The notes under the pieces were generated by a model. It was not told the DNA's origin. It made no database searches and worked only from the letters and a program-made list of their open reading frames with translations. From Mycobacterium marinum (GTDB lineage: Bacteria > Actinomycetota > Actinomycetes > Mycobacteriales > Mycobacteriaceae), in the NCBI RefSeq assembly GCF_003391395.1, contig NZ_CP024190.1, positions 248,001 to 312,000 on the forward strand: a stretch of 64,000 bases of DNA. Reading direction: 5' to 3'. How positions within the stretch are numbered: position 1 is the first letter of the stretch; each line of letters starts with the position of its first letter. Of this stretch, positions 43,528 to 52,275 are shown one piece after another. The position numbers and the translations under genes were made by a program.

Positions 43528-45819
43528 TCACTCGGTGACGCCGGGTTCGGTTGTGGACGTTGTCGTCTGGCTGGTGGCGGCACCGAAGTTGCGCAGCTGC
43601 AGGCTGTTTGAGACGACAAAGAACGATGAGAACGCCATCGCGGCGCCGGCGACAACTGGGTTGAGCACACCGGCCGCGGCGATGGGGATGGCCGCGATGT
43701 TGTAGCCGAATGCCCAGGCCAGGTTGAGTTTGACGGTGCGCATGGTCGCGGCGGCAAGGCCGAGCGCCAGGGGCACGACGTCGAGGTTGTCGCGAACCAG
43801 GATGATGTCAGCGGCGCCGATCGCAACGTCGGTGCCACGCCCCATGGCCATTCCCAGATCGGCGCTGGCCAGCGCGGGACCGTCGTTGATGCCGTCACCG
43901 ACCATGGCGACGACATGGCCGCGGTCACGCAGTTGTTCGATTACGTCGACTTTGCCTTCGGGCAGAATGTTGGCGATCACCTCGTCGATGCCGACCCGGT
44001 CGGCGACGGCGGCCGCCGATGCCGGGTTGTCACCGGTCAAAAGCATGGTCCGGAGCCCGCGCTCGCGCAGCGCGGCTACCGCATCGGCCGCCGAGTCCTT
44101 GACGGCGTCGGCCACCGCGATGACCCCGCAAGGTGCACCGTCGATCTCGACGAATACAGCCGTCTCACCCAGGGACTCGGCGTTGCGCCGAGCGGCGCGC
44201 AAGGCCGCGTCACTCGAGGAGGAACCGATCCAGGACGGCTTACCCACCCGCACCGAGCGCCCGGACACGGTACCGCTGACGCCGCGCCCGGGTATGGCGC
44301 GGAATTCGGTGACGGTGTCGTGCTGGGTGGTCGCCGCGGCGATTGCCAGGGCCACCGAGTGTTCGGACGCCGCCTCCACCGTGGCGGCGATGGCGAGCAC
44401 CTCGTCTGCGGCCCAGCCCGGTGCGGCCACCACCGCACTGACTTTGAGCTGCCCCGAGGTCAGCGTTCCGGTCTTGTCGAAGACGACGGTGTCGACGGAT
44501 CGGGTGGCTTCCAGGGATTGATAGCCCTTCAGGAAGATGCCGAGTTGGGCACCGCGGCCAGAGGCGACCATCATCGCCGTCGGCGTCGCCAGGCCCAGGG
44601 CGCACGGGCAGGCGATGACCAGGACGGCAATGGCGGCGGAGAAGGCGCGGTCGGGTGAACCGCCGGCCAGTAGCCACCCGGCCGCGGTCAGCGCGGCGAT
44701 GACAAACACGCACGGAACGAACACCGAGGCGATCCGATCGGCCAGGCGCTGTGCGTCGGCCTTTTGCGCTTGCGCCTGCTCGACCAAGCGGACCATTCCG
44801 GCGAATCGGGTGTCGGCGCCCACCGCCGCGGCCTCCACGATCAACCGGCCGTCAAGCACCACGGTGCCGCCGATGACCTGGCCGCCGGGACGCACCCGGG
44901 TGGGTTTGGCCTCGCCGGTCATCGTGCTCATGTCGACCGCGGCCGAACCGTCCAGGACGAGGCCGTCGGCGGCGATGGTCTGTCCGGGACGCACCACGAA
45001 GCGATCCTGCTCTTGGAGTTCGTCGGCGGGGACCACCAGCTCTGACCCATCCGGCTGCAGGACGGCAACCTCCTTGGCGCTCAGCGCCGCCAACGCCCGC
45101 AGCGCGCTGCCCGCCTTCGACTTGGCGCGGGCCTCGAAATACCTTCCGGCCAGCACGAACACCGTGACGCCCGCGGCGACCTCGAAATAGATGGCGTCGC
45201 TGCCCAACAGCGCCTGCCAGATGCCCTTGCGGTCGGCGAGCTGGTGGCTACCGAACACGGTGTACAGCGACCAGATCGTGGCGGCGGTGATGCCCACCGA
45301 GATCAGCGTCTCCATGGACGCGCCGTGGTGGCGCGCGTTGCGTAGCGCGACGCGGTGAAACGGCCACGCCGCCCATGTCACGACCGGCAGAGCCAGCGCT
45401 GTGAGCACCCACTCCCAGCCGGTGAAACGAGTGCTGGGCACCACCGCGAACATCACCGAGAGATCGGCCAGCGGCACGAACAGCACGGCCGCGACGGCTA
45501 GCCGGATCAGCAGGTGGCGAGCATGCTCAGCATCGGGATCGCCCGCGCCCTGACCGTCGTCCGGCTGCACCTCGGCCCGGTAACCGGCCTGCTGGATCAC
45601 CTCGCACAGCGCAGCGGCGTCGACGTCCTCGCCGGCCTCCACGGTCGCCGTGCGGGTACCGAAGTTCACCGACGCCCGAACCCCCGGCACCTTGTTGAGC
45701 GTCGACTGGACCTTACGGGCGCATGCGAAGCAGGACATGCCGGTGATCCCGAGTTGGAACCGCTGGACCTGTTGGTCGCGCTCCAAGTGCTTGTCGGTCG
45801 TCACGATCGTCGCTGACAT
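43528..45819 (-). CDS. ctpA: P-type cation ATPase CtpA
   Basis: About 763 residues from the ATG at 45819, chosen because AGGAGGTCAAG lies just upstream; an earlier in-frame start at 45876 lacks one. An HMA domain with GMSCFAC (Cys 30 and 33) is followed by the ATPase core: MTGEAKPTR in the actuator, VIACPCALGLATP in the membrane, DKTGTLTSGQL as phosphorylation site and GDGINDGPAL at the hinge. The sequence matches H37Rv CtpA almost throughout, with the same KVPGVRASVNFGTR and RNARHHGASMETLISVG segments. It belongs to the copper group and probably loads extracytoplasmic cuproenzymes. It is inverted relative to mtn when compared with H37Rv. Confidence 0.94.
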   Translation of the reverse strand: MSATIVTTDKHLERDQQVQRFQLGITGMSCFACARKVQSTLNKVPGVRASVNFGTRTATVEAGEDVDAAALCEVIQQAGYRAEVQPDDGQGAGDPDAEHARHLLIRLAVAAVLFVPLADLSVMFAVVPSTRFTGWEWVLTALALPVVTWAAWPFHRVALRNARHHGASMETLISVGITAATIWSLYTVFGSHQLADRKGIWQALLGSDAIYFEVAAGVTVFVLAGRYFEARAKSKAGSALRALAALSAKEVAVLQPDGSELVVPADELQEQDRFVVRPGQTIAADGLVLDGSAAVDMSTMTGEAKPTRVRPGGQVIGGTVVLDGRLIVEAAAVGADTRFAGMVRLVEQAQAQKADAQRLADRIASVFVPCVFVIAALTAAGWLLAGGSPDRAFSAAIAVLVIACPCALGLATPTAMMVASGRGAQLGIFLKGYQSLEATRSVDTVVFDKTGTLTSGQLKVSAVVAAPGWAADEVLAIAATVEAASEHSVALAIAAATTQHDTVTEFRAIPGRGVSGTVSGRSVRVGKPSWIGSSSSDAALRAARRNAESLGETAVFVEIDGAPCGVIAVADAVKDSAADAVAALRERGLRTMLLTGDNPASAAAVADRVGIDEVIANILPEGKVDVIEQLRDRGHVVAMVGDGINDGPALASADLGMAMGRGTDVAIGAADIILVRDNLDVVPLALGLAAATMRTVKLNLAWAFGYNIAAIPIAAAGVLNPVVAGAAMAFSSFFVVSNSLQLRNFGAATSQTTTSTTEPGVTE

Positions 45820-45943
45820 CGTGGGGCTTGACCTCCTGCTGATCTGTGGCTTGCCGATGCAAGCTTCTCTCCACACAGGTCGTTGTCGCTAGCCCAGGAG
45901 TTCCCTGGCCGTTGCGCGAATCTATGGCCTACGCTCAACGATC

Positions 45944-46498
45944 GTGGTCACCGGCGGCGCTGATGAGCAAATCACTGTCCTGGCCATGGCCGCCGGACGT
46001 GGTGATCGGGCCGCTCTTGCGGAATTCATCGAGGCCACCCAGCGCGATGTGTGGCGGCTGGTCGCCTATCTCACCGATCCGGCCAGCGCCGATGACCTGA
46101 CGCAAGAAACGTTTCTGCGGGCGATCGGTGCCCTGCCGCGCTTCGCCGGTCGGTCTAACGCTCGCACTTGGCTGTTTGCGATCGCCCGTCGCGTGGTTGT
46201 CGACCAGATCCGCTACAAGACGCGCCGGCCCCGCCCGGCGTATGTCGCCGACCTCGACGAAGCGCTTGGGCAAGCCCGACGCGGCAGCCGGTTCGAGGAC
46301 ATCGTTGAGATTCGGCTCCTGCTCGACGGGCTTGACGAGAAACGCCGCGAAGCACTGATCTTTACGCAGGTCTTGGGCCTCTCATACGCCGAAGCGGCGC
46401 AGATTTGTGGTTCGCCCATCGGCACCATCCGCTCTCGCGTGGCACGGGCCCGCGACGATCTGTTGCGGGCTGCCCGAGAGGGCGAGCGGGCTGGATAG
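45944..46498 (+). CDS. sigC: ECF sigma factor, SigC-like
   Basis: A 184-residue ECF sigma factor. Region 2 reads FIEATQRDVWRLVAYLTDPASADDLTQETFLRAIGALPRF, and region 4 reads REALIFTQVLGLSYAEAAQICGSPIGTIRSRVARARDDLL. Both are closest to SigC of M. tuberculosis among the sigma factors I know. In H37Rv SigC is encoded far away (Rv2069) and has been reported to control the nrp operon and ctpB in copper limitation. Here a SigC-like gene lies inside that very locus. It is divergent from ctpA. The GTG start is uncertain by a few codons. Confidence 0.88.
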   Translation: MVTGGADEQITVLAMAAGRGDRAALAEFIEATQRDVWRLVAYLTDPASADDLTQETFLRAIGALPRFAGRSNARTWLFAIARRVVVDQIRYKTRRPRPAYVADLDEALGQARRGSRFEDIVEIRLLLDGLDEKRREALIFTQVLGLSYAEAAQICGSPIGTIRSRVARARDDLLRAAREGERAG

Positions 46499-46533
46499 TT
46501 CGAGGCGTTCGCTGGCTGGCCGTCGGGGCGGTC

Positions 46534-47223
46534 CTAGATGCCGAACACCATGGCGGCGAAAGCGATCGCCATTCCCGCCGCCATCATCGCCCGCCCGGCG
46601 TGGGTCAGGCAGCTGCGCCAGGACTCCGTCCCGGCGCGTGGCCGCGCACGCACCGAGATGATCGCCCAAATGATCGCGGCGGTGGCAAACGCCAACAACC
46701 AAAACCAATTGACGGCGCTGACCCAGCCCGGCGCGGTGGCGCCGGCGGCCATGTCGGTCCCCGACATGTGCATACCGGGCATCGAGGTGCCGGGCGCCAT
46801 CGTTTGATGCGCGGCCGGGCAGGCTAGGAGCTGGTCGCTCATCGCGACGTACATCCAGGCCATGGCCAGCATCATCAATGCGTGGTAGCTGCATCCCACG
46901 AGCGCGGTGATGGTCTTGGCCCGAAGCGCGGTGAGCGCGGCGAACCAGCCGGCCGCCAGCAGAAAGAACACCGCGGGGCCGGTCGTCGGCAACGCCGCTC
47001 CCACCGGCCAGAGCATTACGACCATCGCAATCGCCATCACCAGGTGCAACCCATTGCTGACGACCGAGGTCCACGCTCGCTGTTGGGTGACCGTCGGGGC
47101 TCCGGAGAAGGCTGAAGAGGCTGGAAGGGCTGGAAGGGCTGGAAGGGCTGAAAGGGCATAGTCAGCACCGCTGAACACGAACAGTCCGGTGGCCAGCCAA
47201 CGAATCAGCAGGTCATTGATCAT
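46534..47223 (-). CDS. DUF5134-type membrane protein with a Met/His-rich loop
   Basis: A 229-residue protein with about five membrane helices (LIRWLATGLFVFSGADYAL, LHLVMAIAMVVML, AVFFLLAAGWFAALTAL, YHALMMLAMAWMYVAM, WFWLLAFATAAIIWAII). Between helices 4 and 5 an outer loop at residues 139-158 reads HQTMAPGTSMPGMHMSGTDM, with five Met and two His, a typical copper-binding composition. The family function is unknown, but it recurs beside CtpB/CtaG-like genes. The N-terminal loop has Leu-Pro-Ala repeats encoded by a 9-bp tandem repeat, likely variable between strains. Confidence 0.8.
   Translation of the reverse strand: MINDLLIRWLATGLFVFSGADYALSALPALPALPASSAFSGAPTVTQQRAWTSVVSNGLHLVMAIAMVVMLWPVGAALPTTGPAVFFLLAAGWFAALTALRAKTITALVGCSYHALMMLAMAWMYVAMSDQLLACPAAHQTMAPGTSMPGMHMSGTDMAAGATAPGWVSAVNWFWLLAFATAAIIWAIISVRARPRAGTESWRSCLTHAGRAMMAAGMAIAFAAMVFGI
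47110..47154 (-). repeat. 9-bp minisatellite inside the DUF5134 gene
   Basis: Five head-to-tail copies of a 9-base unit, GGCTGGAAG and close variants, span 47110-47154. On the coding strand they specify Leu-Pro-Ala or Leu-Ser-Ala. Because the unit is in frame, copy-number change would only lengthen or shorten the loop. Confidence 0.85.
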
Positions 47224-47361
47224 GTAGAACTCAGTTGCCGGGGTGTGGGGCGGTCACGGTGTCGCTCTCGGGCTCGGCGGCGATGGCCACCGCAGGATAT
47301 GCGGTCCATGCTCTATAGGTCGCTACCGACCGATCCGAGGTTCCCAGCCAAACCTGTGTGC

Positions 47362-47378
47362 TACGACATCCAGTCGTA
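47362..47378 (+). promoter_or_regulatory. inverted repeat TACGAC-N5-GTCGTA before the CopD/CtaG-like gene
   Basis: TACGAC at 47362-47367 and GTCGTA at 47373-47378 form a perfect inverted repeat 10 bases before the ATG. The related CTACGACTTGTAG stands upstream of ctpB on the other strand. A shared regulator of the BlaI/CopY type or another metal sensor is possible. Confidence 0.45.
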
Positions 47379-47388
47379 AGCTCGAGGG

Positions 47389-49365
47389 ATGGATACTGAC
47401 GGGCCTGGTGTGGTTGCGTCTTCTGCTGCGCCGCCGTCCCGGTCCGGCTCGCTGACGTCGGTCTGGCTGCTGCTGGGCCTGCTCGCCATCTCGGCAGTAC
47501 TGGCGAGCTACGGGGTGGTTTCCGGCGTCCGGCGCTATGCCACGGTGGGCAGCCCCTACCCCGGTTGGTTTCTGAGTGCCGCCGAGCCGACCGGCTACTT
47601 CCTCGCGTCTTTGTCCGGCGCTGTCTGTCTTGGCGGTTTGATCTATGTCGTCATGATGTCGCGGCCCGAGCACGACGGCCTGATCGATGCGGGTGCATTC
47701 CGAATTCACCTTGTAACAGAACGGGTTTCAGTTGCATGGCTGGTTCTGGCCGCGTCGATGGTGGTGGTCCAGGGCGCTCACGACTCCGGAGTGTCGCCGA
47801 TCAGGCTGCTGGCCAGCGGGGCGGTGCGCGACGCCATCGCAACCTCGGAGATCGCGCGCGCCTGGATTGTCGTCACCATTTGTGCCCTGGTGGTCGCGGT
47901 GGCGTTGCGGCTCAACACCCGTTGGGTCGCTCATGTCGTGCTGCTCATCCCCACCGTGATTGCGGTGATCGCGACGGCCGTGACCGGCAACGCGGGACAG
48001 GGGCCCGACCACGACTTTGCGACCAGCGCGGCGATCGTCTTTGCGTTGGCGGCTGCCACGTTGAGCGGTCTGAAGGCCGCGACGGCGCTGACCGGGGCGA
48101 CGCCGACCCGCACCGTCCAACTGATGCAGGTGGCTTGCGGTGCGCTTGCGGTGTCCTACGGTGCGGTGCTGCTCTACCTGTTCGTTCCCGGCTGGGACTT
48201 CGGTTCCGAGTTCGCCCGAATCGGTCTACTGGCCGGGCTCCTGCTGGTGCTGGTGTGGGTGTTCGACTGCTGGCAGTTCTTCGTCCGGCCGCCGCGATCG
48301 ACGCGCGGCGCCACCGCGGCCGCACTGGCGATGATGGCGGTGCTGGCGGGTATCGGCGCGATGGCCGTTCAGACCGCGCCACGGTTCGTAGCCCATCAAT
48401 TCACTGCGTGGGACGTCTTTTTGGGATATGAACTGCCGCAACCGCCCGATGTGGGCAGGTTGATCACCCTGTGGCGGTTCGACAGTTTGGTCGGGTTCGC
48501 CGGGGTGGTGCTGGCCGCCGGATATGTGGCCGGCTTCGTCCGGCTGCGCAGGCGGGGCCATGCCTGGCCCGTCAGCAGGCTGGTGTCCTGGCTGATCGGT
48601 TGTGCCGTATTGGTGATCACGAGTAGCTCGGGCGTGCGGACCTACGGGTCGGCGATGTTCAGCGTCCATATGGCCGAACACATGACGCTGAACATGTTCA
48701 TTCCCGTGCTGCTGGTGCTGGGTGGGCCCGTCACGCTGGCGCTACGGGCATTGCCCGCCGCCGGTGAGGGACAGCCGCCCGGGCCCCGCGAATGGCTGAC
48801 ATGGCTGCTGCATTCGCGGGTGACGGCCTTCTTCTCACACCCGATCATCGCGTTCATCCTCTTTGTGGCCTCGCCGTACATCGTCTATTTCACGCCGCTT
48901 TTCGATACCCTCGTCCGGTATCATTGGGGCCACGAGTTCATGGCCGTGCACTTTCTGATCGTCGGGTACCTCTTCTACTGGGCCATCATCGGTATCGACC
49001 CGGGGCCCCGGCGGCTCCCCTATCCCGGACGTATCGGGCTGCTCTTTGCGGTGATGCCGTTTCACGCGTTCTTCGGCATCGCGCTGATGACAATGAATTC
49101 GGCGATCGGCGACACGTTCTACCGTTCGGTCAATCTGCCCTGGCTGGCCAGCATCGAATCCGATCAACACCTTGGTGGTGGAATCGCCTGGGGCGCAACC
49201 GAGCTACCGATCATCATCGTGATCGTGGCGTTGGTGGCCCAGTGGGCGCGCCAGGACCGTCAGGTGGCTGCCCGCCAGGATCGCCATGCCGACAGCAGCT
49301 ACGCGGACGACGACCTGGAGGCCTACAACGCGATGCTGCGCGAATTGGCGCGGATGCGGGAGTGA
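47389..49365 (+). CDS. CopD/CtaG fusion membrane protein (Rv0102-like)
   Basis: A 658-residue integral membrane protein in two halves. The first (about 25-330) resembles copper-resistance protein CopD with EPTGYFLASLSGAVCLGGLIYVV and AGNAGQGPDHD-like segments. The second (about 345-620) is a caa3-type CtaG domain with the His motifs VHMAEHMTLNMFIPVLLVLG, WGHEFMAVHF, MPFHAFFGIALMTMN and DQHLGGGIAWG. The fusion is the form of H37Rv Rv0102, which follows nrp there. A role in copper delivery to oxidases or periplasm fits. An inverted repeat just before the ATG may control it. Confidence 0.88.
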   Translation: MDTDGPGVVASSAAPPSRSGSLTSVWLLLGLLAISAVLASYGVVSGVRRYATVGSPYPGWFLSAAEPTGYFLASLSGAVCLGGLIYVVMMSRPEHDGLIDAGAFRIHLVTERVSVAWLVLAASMVVVQGAHDSGVSPIRLLASGAVRDAIATSEIARAWIVVTICALVVAVALRLNTRWVAHVVLLIPTVIAVIATAVTGNAGQGPDHDFATSAAIVFALAAATLSGLKAATALTGATPTRTVQLMQVACGALAVSYGAVLLYLFVPGWDFGSEFARIGLLAGLLLVLVWVFDCWQFFVRPPRSTRGATAAALAMMAVLAGIGAMAVQTAPRFVAHQFTAWDVFLGYELPQPPDVGRLITLWRFDSLVGFAGVVLAAGYVAGFVRLRRRGHAWPVSRLVSWLIGCAVLVITSSSGVRTYGSAMFSVHMAEHMTLNMFIPVLLVLGGPVTLALRALPAAGEGQPPGPREWLTWLLHSRVTAFFSHPIIAFILFVASPYIVYFTPLFDTLVRYHWGHEFMAVHFLIVGYLFYWAIIGIDPGPRRLPYPGRIGLLFAVMPFHAFFGIALMTMNSAIGDTFYRSVNLPWLASIESDQHLGGGIAWGATELPIIIVIVALVAQWARQDRQVAARQDRHADSSYADDDLEAYNAMLRELARMRE

Positions 49366-49381
49366 TGGCGGGGACGGATCG

Positions 49382-49600
49382 CTAGCCGACCACGGCGAAA
49401 TCGCCGTTGTCGGCCAGCGTTGCCTGGACCTGTTCGCGGGTGAGCTCGGTGTCGGTGCAAACTCGCACCGCCGACGCGCCGGCGGCGTCCAGCTCTACTT
49501 CGACGGTCCGGACCGACGGCAGCGCGCTCAAAGCATTGGTGATGGTCTCCACGCATCCCTCGCAACGCAGACCGGTAACGGCGAATGTCTGTTCAGTCAT
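49382..49600 (-). CDS. small HMA-domain metal chaperone
   Basis: A 72-residue HMA domain: VTGLRCEGC with Cys 13 and 16, ALPSVRTVEVELDA in the middle and NGDFAVVG at the end. It overlaps the 3' end of ctpB by 8 bp, so the chaperone and ATPase are co-translated and probably exchange Cu(I). It is the second free HMA domain in the window, the other being at 9779. Confidence 0.9.
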   Translation of the reverse strand: MTEQTFAVTGLRCEGCVETITNALSALPSVRTVEVELDAAGASAVRVCTDTELTREQVQATLADNGDFAVVG

Positions 49601-51866
49601 CTATTTCTCCATTGGACGCGACAATGCGCGCGGTAGGTGGTCCAAAGTTGCGTAGCCGCAGGCTATTTGACACTACGAAGAACGACGAGAATGCCATCGC
49701 GGCGCCGGCGATGAGCGGGTTGAGCAGGCCAGCGGCAGCGATCGGAATCGCGGCGACGTTGTAGCCGAACGCCCAGATCATGTTCGTTCGGATCGTGCGC
49801 AGCGTGGCTCGTGCCAGATCGAGCGCCTGCGGCACGATGTGCAGATCGTCGCGCACCAGGATGATGTCGGCCGCGCCGATCGCAACGTCGGTGCCGCGAC
49901 CGATCGCCAATCCCAGGTCGGCAGATACCAGGGCGGGACCGTCGTTGATCCCGTCCCCGACCATCGCGACCGTATGGCCTTGGTCGCGGAGCTGTCGAAT
50001 CACGTTGACTTTGCCGTCCGGAAGTACATCGGCGATGGCGGTATCGATGCCCAGCTGCGTGGCCACCGAATCGGCCGCGGCCTGATTGTCGCCGGTGAGC
50101 AAGATGGTTCGCAAGCCCCGGCTGCGCAGTGCGGCGATCGCGTCGGCCGCGGAGTCCTTGACCGTGTCGGAAATCGTGACAGCGGCGCAGACCTCACCGT
50201 CCACCGATACGAAGACTATTGTCTCGCCGCGAGATTCACCTTGCGCACGAGCGGTGTCCAATACCTCGTCGGCTGCTGTGTTGCGGGTAATCCAGGACGG
50301 CTTACCGACCTCGATGCGGTGGCCGTCGACGATCCCCGACACGCCGCAGCCGGCCACCGCGGCAAAGTCGGTGACCGGTGCCGGATGTGGTGAGGCCGCG
50401 ACGATCGCTGTCGCGACAGCGTGCTCAGAAGCGGCCTCGACCGCGGATGCAAGAGCCAGAACTTCCTCGCGCACCCGCCCGCCGGTGGTGGTCACCGTGT
50501 TGACGGTCAGCTTCCCCACCGTCAGCGTGCCCGTCTTGTCGAATACCACGGCGTCGATACCGTGAATGGTTTCCAGCGCCTGATAGCCCTTGATGAAAAT
50601 CCCCAACTGCGCCCCGCGTCCGGAGGCGACCATCATTGCCGTCGGGGTGGCCAGCCCGAGCGCGCAGGGGCAGGCAATCACCAGCACACCCAGCGTTACC
50701 GAGAAGGCCCGGTCGGCGCCGGCGCCACTGAGCAGCCAGGCCGCGCCGGCGAGTCCGGCGATCGCAAAGACGACCGGCACGAACACCGCGGAGATCCGAT
50801 CCGCCAGGCGCTGCGCGCGCGCCTTCTGAGCTTGTGCCTCCTCGACGAGGCGGACCATGGCCGCGAATTGGGTGTCGGCGCCCACCGCGGTGGCCTCGAT
50901 GACCAGACGCCCGTCCAACACGATGGTGCCGCCGATGACGGGCGCGTCCGCAGTGGCGCGCACCGGTTTGGACTCACCGGTCATCGCGCTCATGTCGATT
51001 GCCGCGGTGCCGTCGATCACGACGCCGTCGGCGGCGATGGTCTGCCCGGGGCGGGTCACAAATCGCTGCCGCTTTTTGAGTTCGGCGGCCGGTATCACCA
51101 GCTCGGCGCCGTCCGGCAGCAAAACCGTGACGTCCTTGGCGCCTAACGCCGCCAGGGCGCGCAGTGCGCCGCCAGCCTTGGACTTGGCGCGCGCTTCGAA
51201 GTAGCGGCCGGCAAGTACGAAAACCGTCACGCCGGCGGCGACCTCGAGATAGATCGAGTCGCTGTTGAGTATCGCCTGCCAGATCCCCCGGCTCTGGCGT
51301 GGTTGCCGGTCGACGAAGACCGTGGATAGCGACCAGACGGTAGCGGCCGTGATGCCCACCGAGATCAGCGTTTCCATGGATGCGGTGCGATGGCGGGCGT
51401 TGCGGATCGCCACCGAGTGGAAAGGCCAGGCGGCCCAGGTCACGATCGGGGCGGCCAGGGCGGTCAAGAGGTATCCCCAGCCGGGGAACCTGGTGCTGGG
51501 CACCAGGGCGAACATGGTCGACAGATCGGCCAGCGGCACGAACAGCACCGCCGCCACCAGTAGCCGGCGCAGCAGTGTGCGAGCGTGCTCAGCATCTGGA
51601 TCGCGGTCGTCGGCGGCCGACTCGGCGTGCGGAACAGCCTGGTAGCCCGCCTTCTCGACCAGCTCGCAGAGCTCATCGGCGGCGACGTCGACGGCGTCGA
51701 TGGTGGCCACCCGGGTGGCGAAGTTCACCGAGGCGCGTACGCCGGGGACTTTGTTGAGTTTCGTTTCGACGCGGCTCGCGCACGCCGCGCATGACATACC
51801 CGAAACATCGAGCTGGATACGCCGCGCGGAGCCAAGATCGAGGTCTCCCGTAATCGGAGCCGCCAC
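49593..51866 (-). CDS. ctpB: P-type cation ATPase CtpB
   Basis: A 757-residue protein that follows H37Rv CtpB (Rv0103c) nearly throughout: MAAPITGDLDLGSARRIQLDV at the start, an HMA motif GMSCAAC, MTGESKPVRA, VIACPCALGLATP, DKTGTLTVGKL and GDGINDGPAL. CPC plus the HMA motif indicates Cu(I), and CtpB has been reported as a copper transporter linked to the SigC regulon. It shares the KVPGVRASVNFATRVATID segment with CtpA, so the two are paralogs. An 8-bp overlap joins it to a small HMA protein downstream. Confidence 0.95.
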   Translation of the reverse strand: MAAPITGDLDLGSARRIQLDVSGMSCAACASRVETKLNKVPGVRASVNFATRVATIDAVDVAADELCELVEKAGYQAVPHAESAADDRDPDAEHARTLLRRLLVAAVLFVPLADLSTMFALVPSTRFPGWGYLLTALAAPIVTWAAWPFHSVAIRNARHRTASMETLISVGITAATVWSLSTVFVDRQPRQSRGIWQAILNSDSIYLEVAAGVTVFVLAGRYFEARAKSKAGGALRALAALGAKDVTVLLPDGAELVIPAAELKKRQRFVTRPGQTIAADGVVIDGTAAIDMSAMTGESKPVRATADAPVIGGTIVLDGRLVIEATAVGADTQFAAMVRLVEEAQAQKARAQRLADRISAVFVPVVFAIAGLAGAAWLLSGAGADRAFSVTLGVLVIACPCALGLATPTAMMVASGRGAQLGIFIKGYQALETIHGIDAVVFDKTGTLTVGKLTVNTVTTTGGRVREEVLALASAVEAASEHAVATAIVAASPHPAPVTDFAAVAGCGVSGIVDGHRIEVGKPSWITRNTAADEVLDTARAQGESRGETIVFVSVDGEVCAAVTISDTVKDSAADAIAALRSRGLRTILLTGDNQAAADSVATQLGIDTAIADVLPDGKVNVIRQLRDQGHTVAMVGDGINDGPALVSADLGLAIGRGTDVAIGAADIILVRDDLHIVPQALDLARATLRTIRTNMIWAFGYNVAAIPIAAAGLLNPLIAGAAMAFSSFFVVSNSLRLRNFGPPTARIVASNGEIDD

Positions 51867-52275
51867 GGCCCTCCTCAGATCAGCACATTTCTCCCTGTCA
51901 GACTACAAGTCGTAGCCGGGCCGCAGTCAGTTCCGTTCGGAACGGGTGTGCTCGGACACCATCGCCGCGGTGGGGTCATCGCCGCAGGTTGGGGTGGCTA
52001 CGGCAGCATCGAATGTGATGGTGGTCACCACGTGTGCGGGGGTCGCGTCGATGACGTGGTGCTGGTTGTAGGTGCTCACGGCGGGGCCGGACCGGATGTC
52101 GTCGGCGCCCATGTGACGGCACCGCCCACGGGTGTGAAATGGCAATTGCCCCTTAGTGATTGAATTTAAGTTCCTACGAACAAATTCAAAGAATAAGCGC
52201 GACACGCGAGTTGGCGCGCCGTTTCAACTGGCAGAATACGTATACTCCGAGCCCAATGCTCAGGGAGGCTATGGG
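51867..52275. other. divergent intergenic stretch between ctpB and phospholipase C
   Basis: About 409 bases. The ctpB operator candidate lies at 51903-51915. For the phospholipase, TATACT at 52241-52246 is a good -10 and AGGGAGG at about 52261-52267 is a Shine-Dalgarno sequence. A minus-strand frame at 51927-52112 could encode 61 residues (MGADDIRSGPAVSTYN...), but it has no recognisable family and may be chance or a gene remnant. Confidence 0.45.
51903..51915 (-). promoter_or_regulatory. inverted repeat CTACGACTTGTAG upstream of ctpB
   Basis: The element reads CTACGACTTGTAG on the ctpB strand, 36 bp before the start. It resembles BlaI/CopY-type boxes (TACA/TGTA arms) and the TACGAC repeat before the CopD/CtaG-like gene. 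Confidence 0.42.

Noticed and set aside
51927..52112. Minus-strand frame of 61 codons upstream of phospholipase C
   Set aside because: No family, no clear ribosome site and location in a regulatory gap; kept only as a remark in the gap entry.
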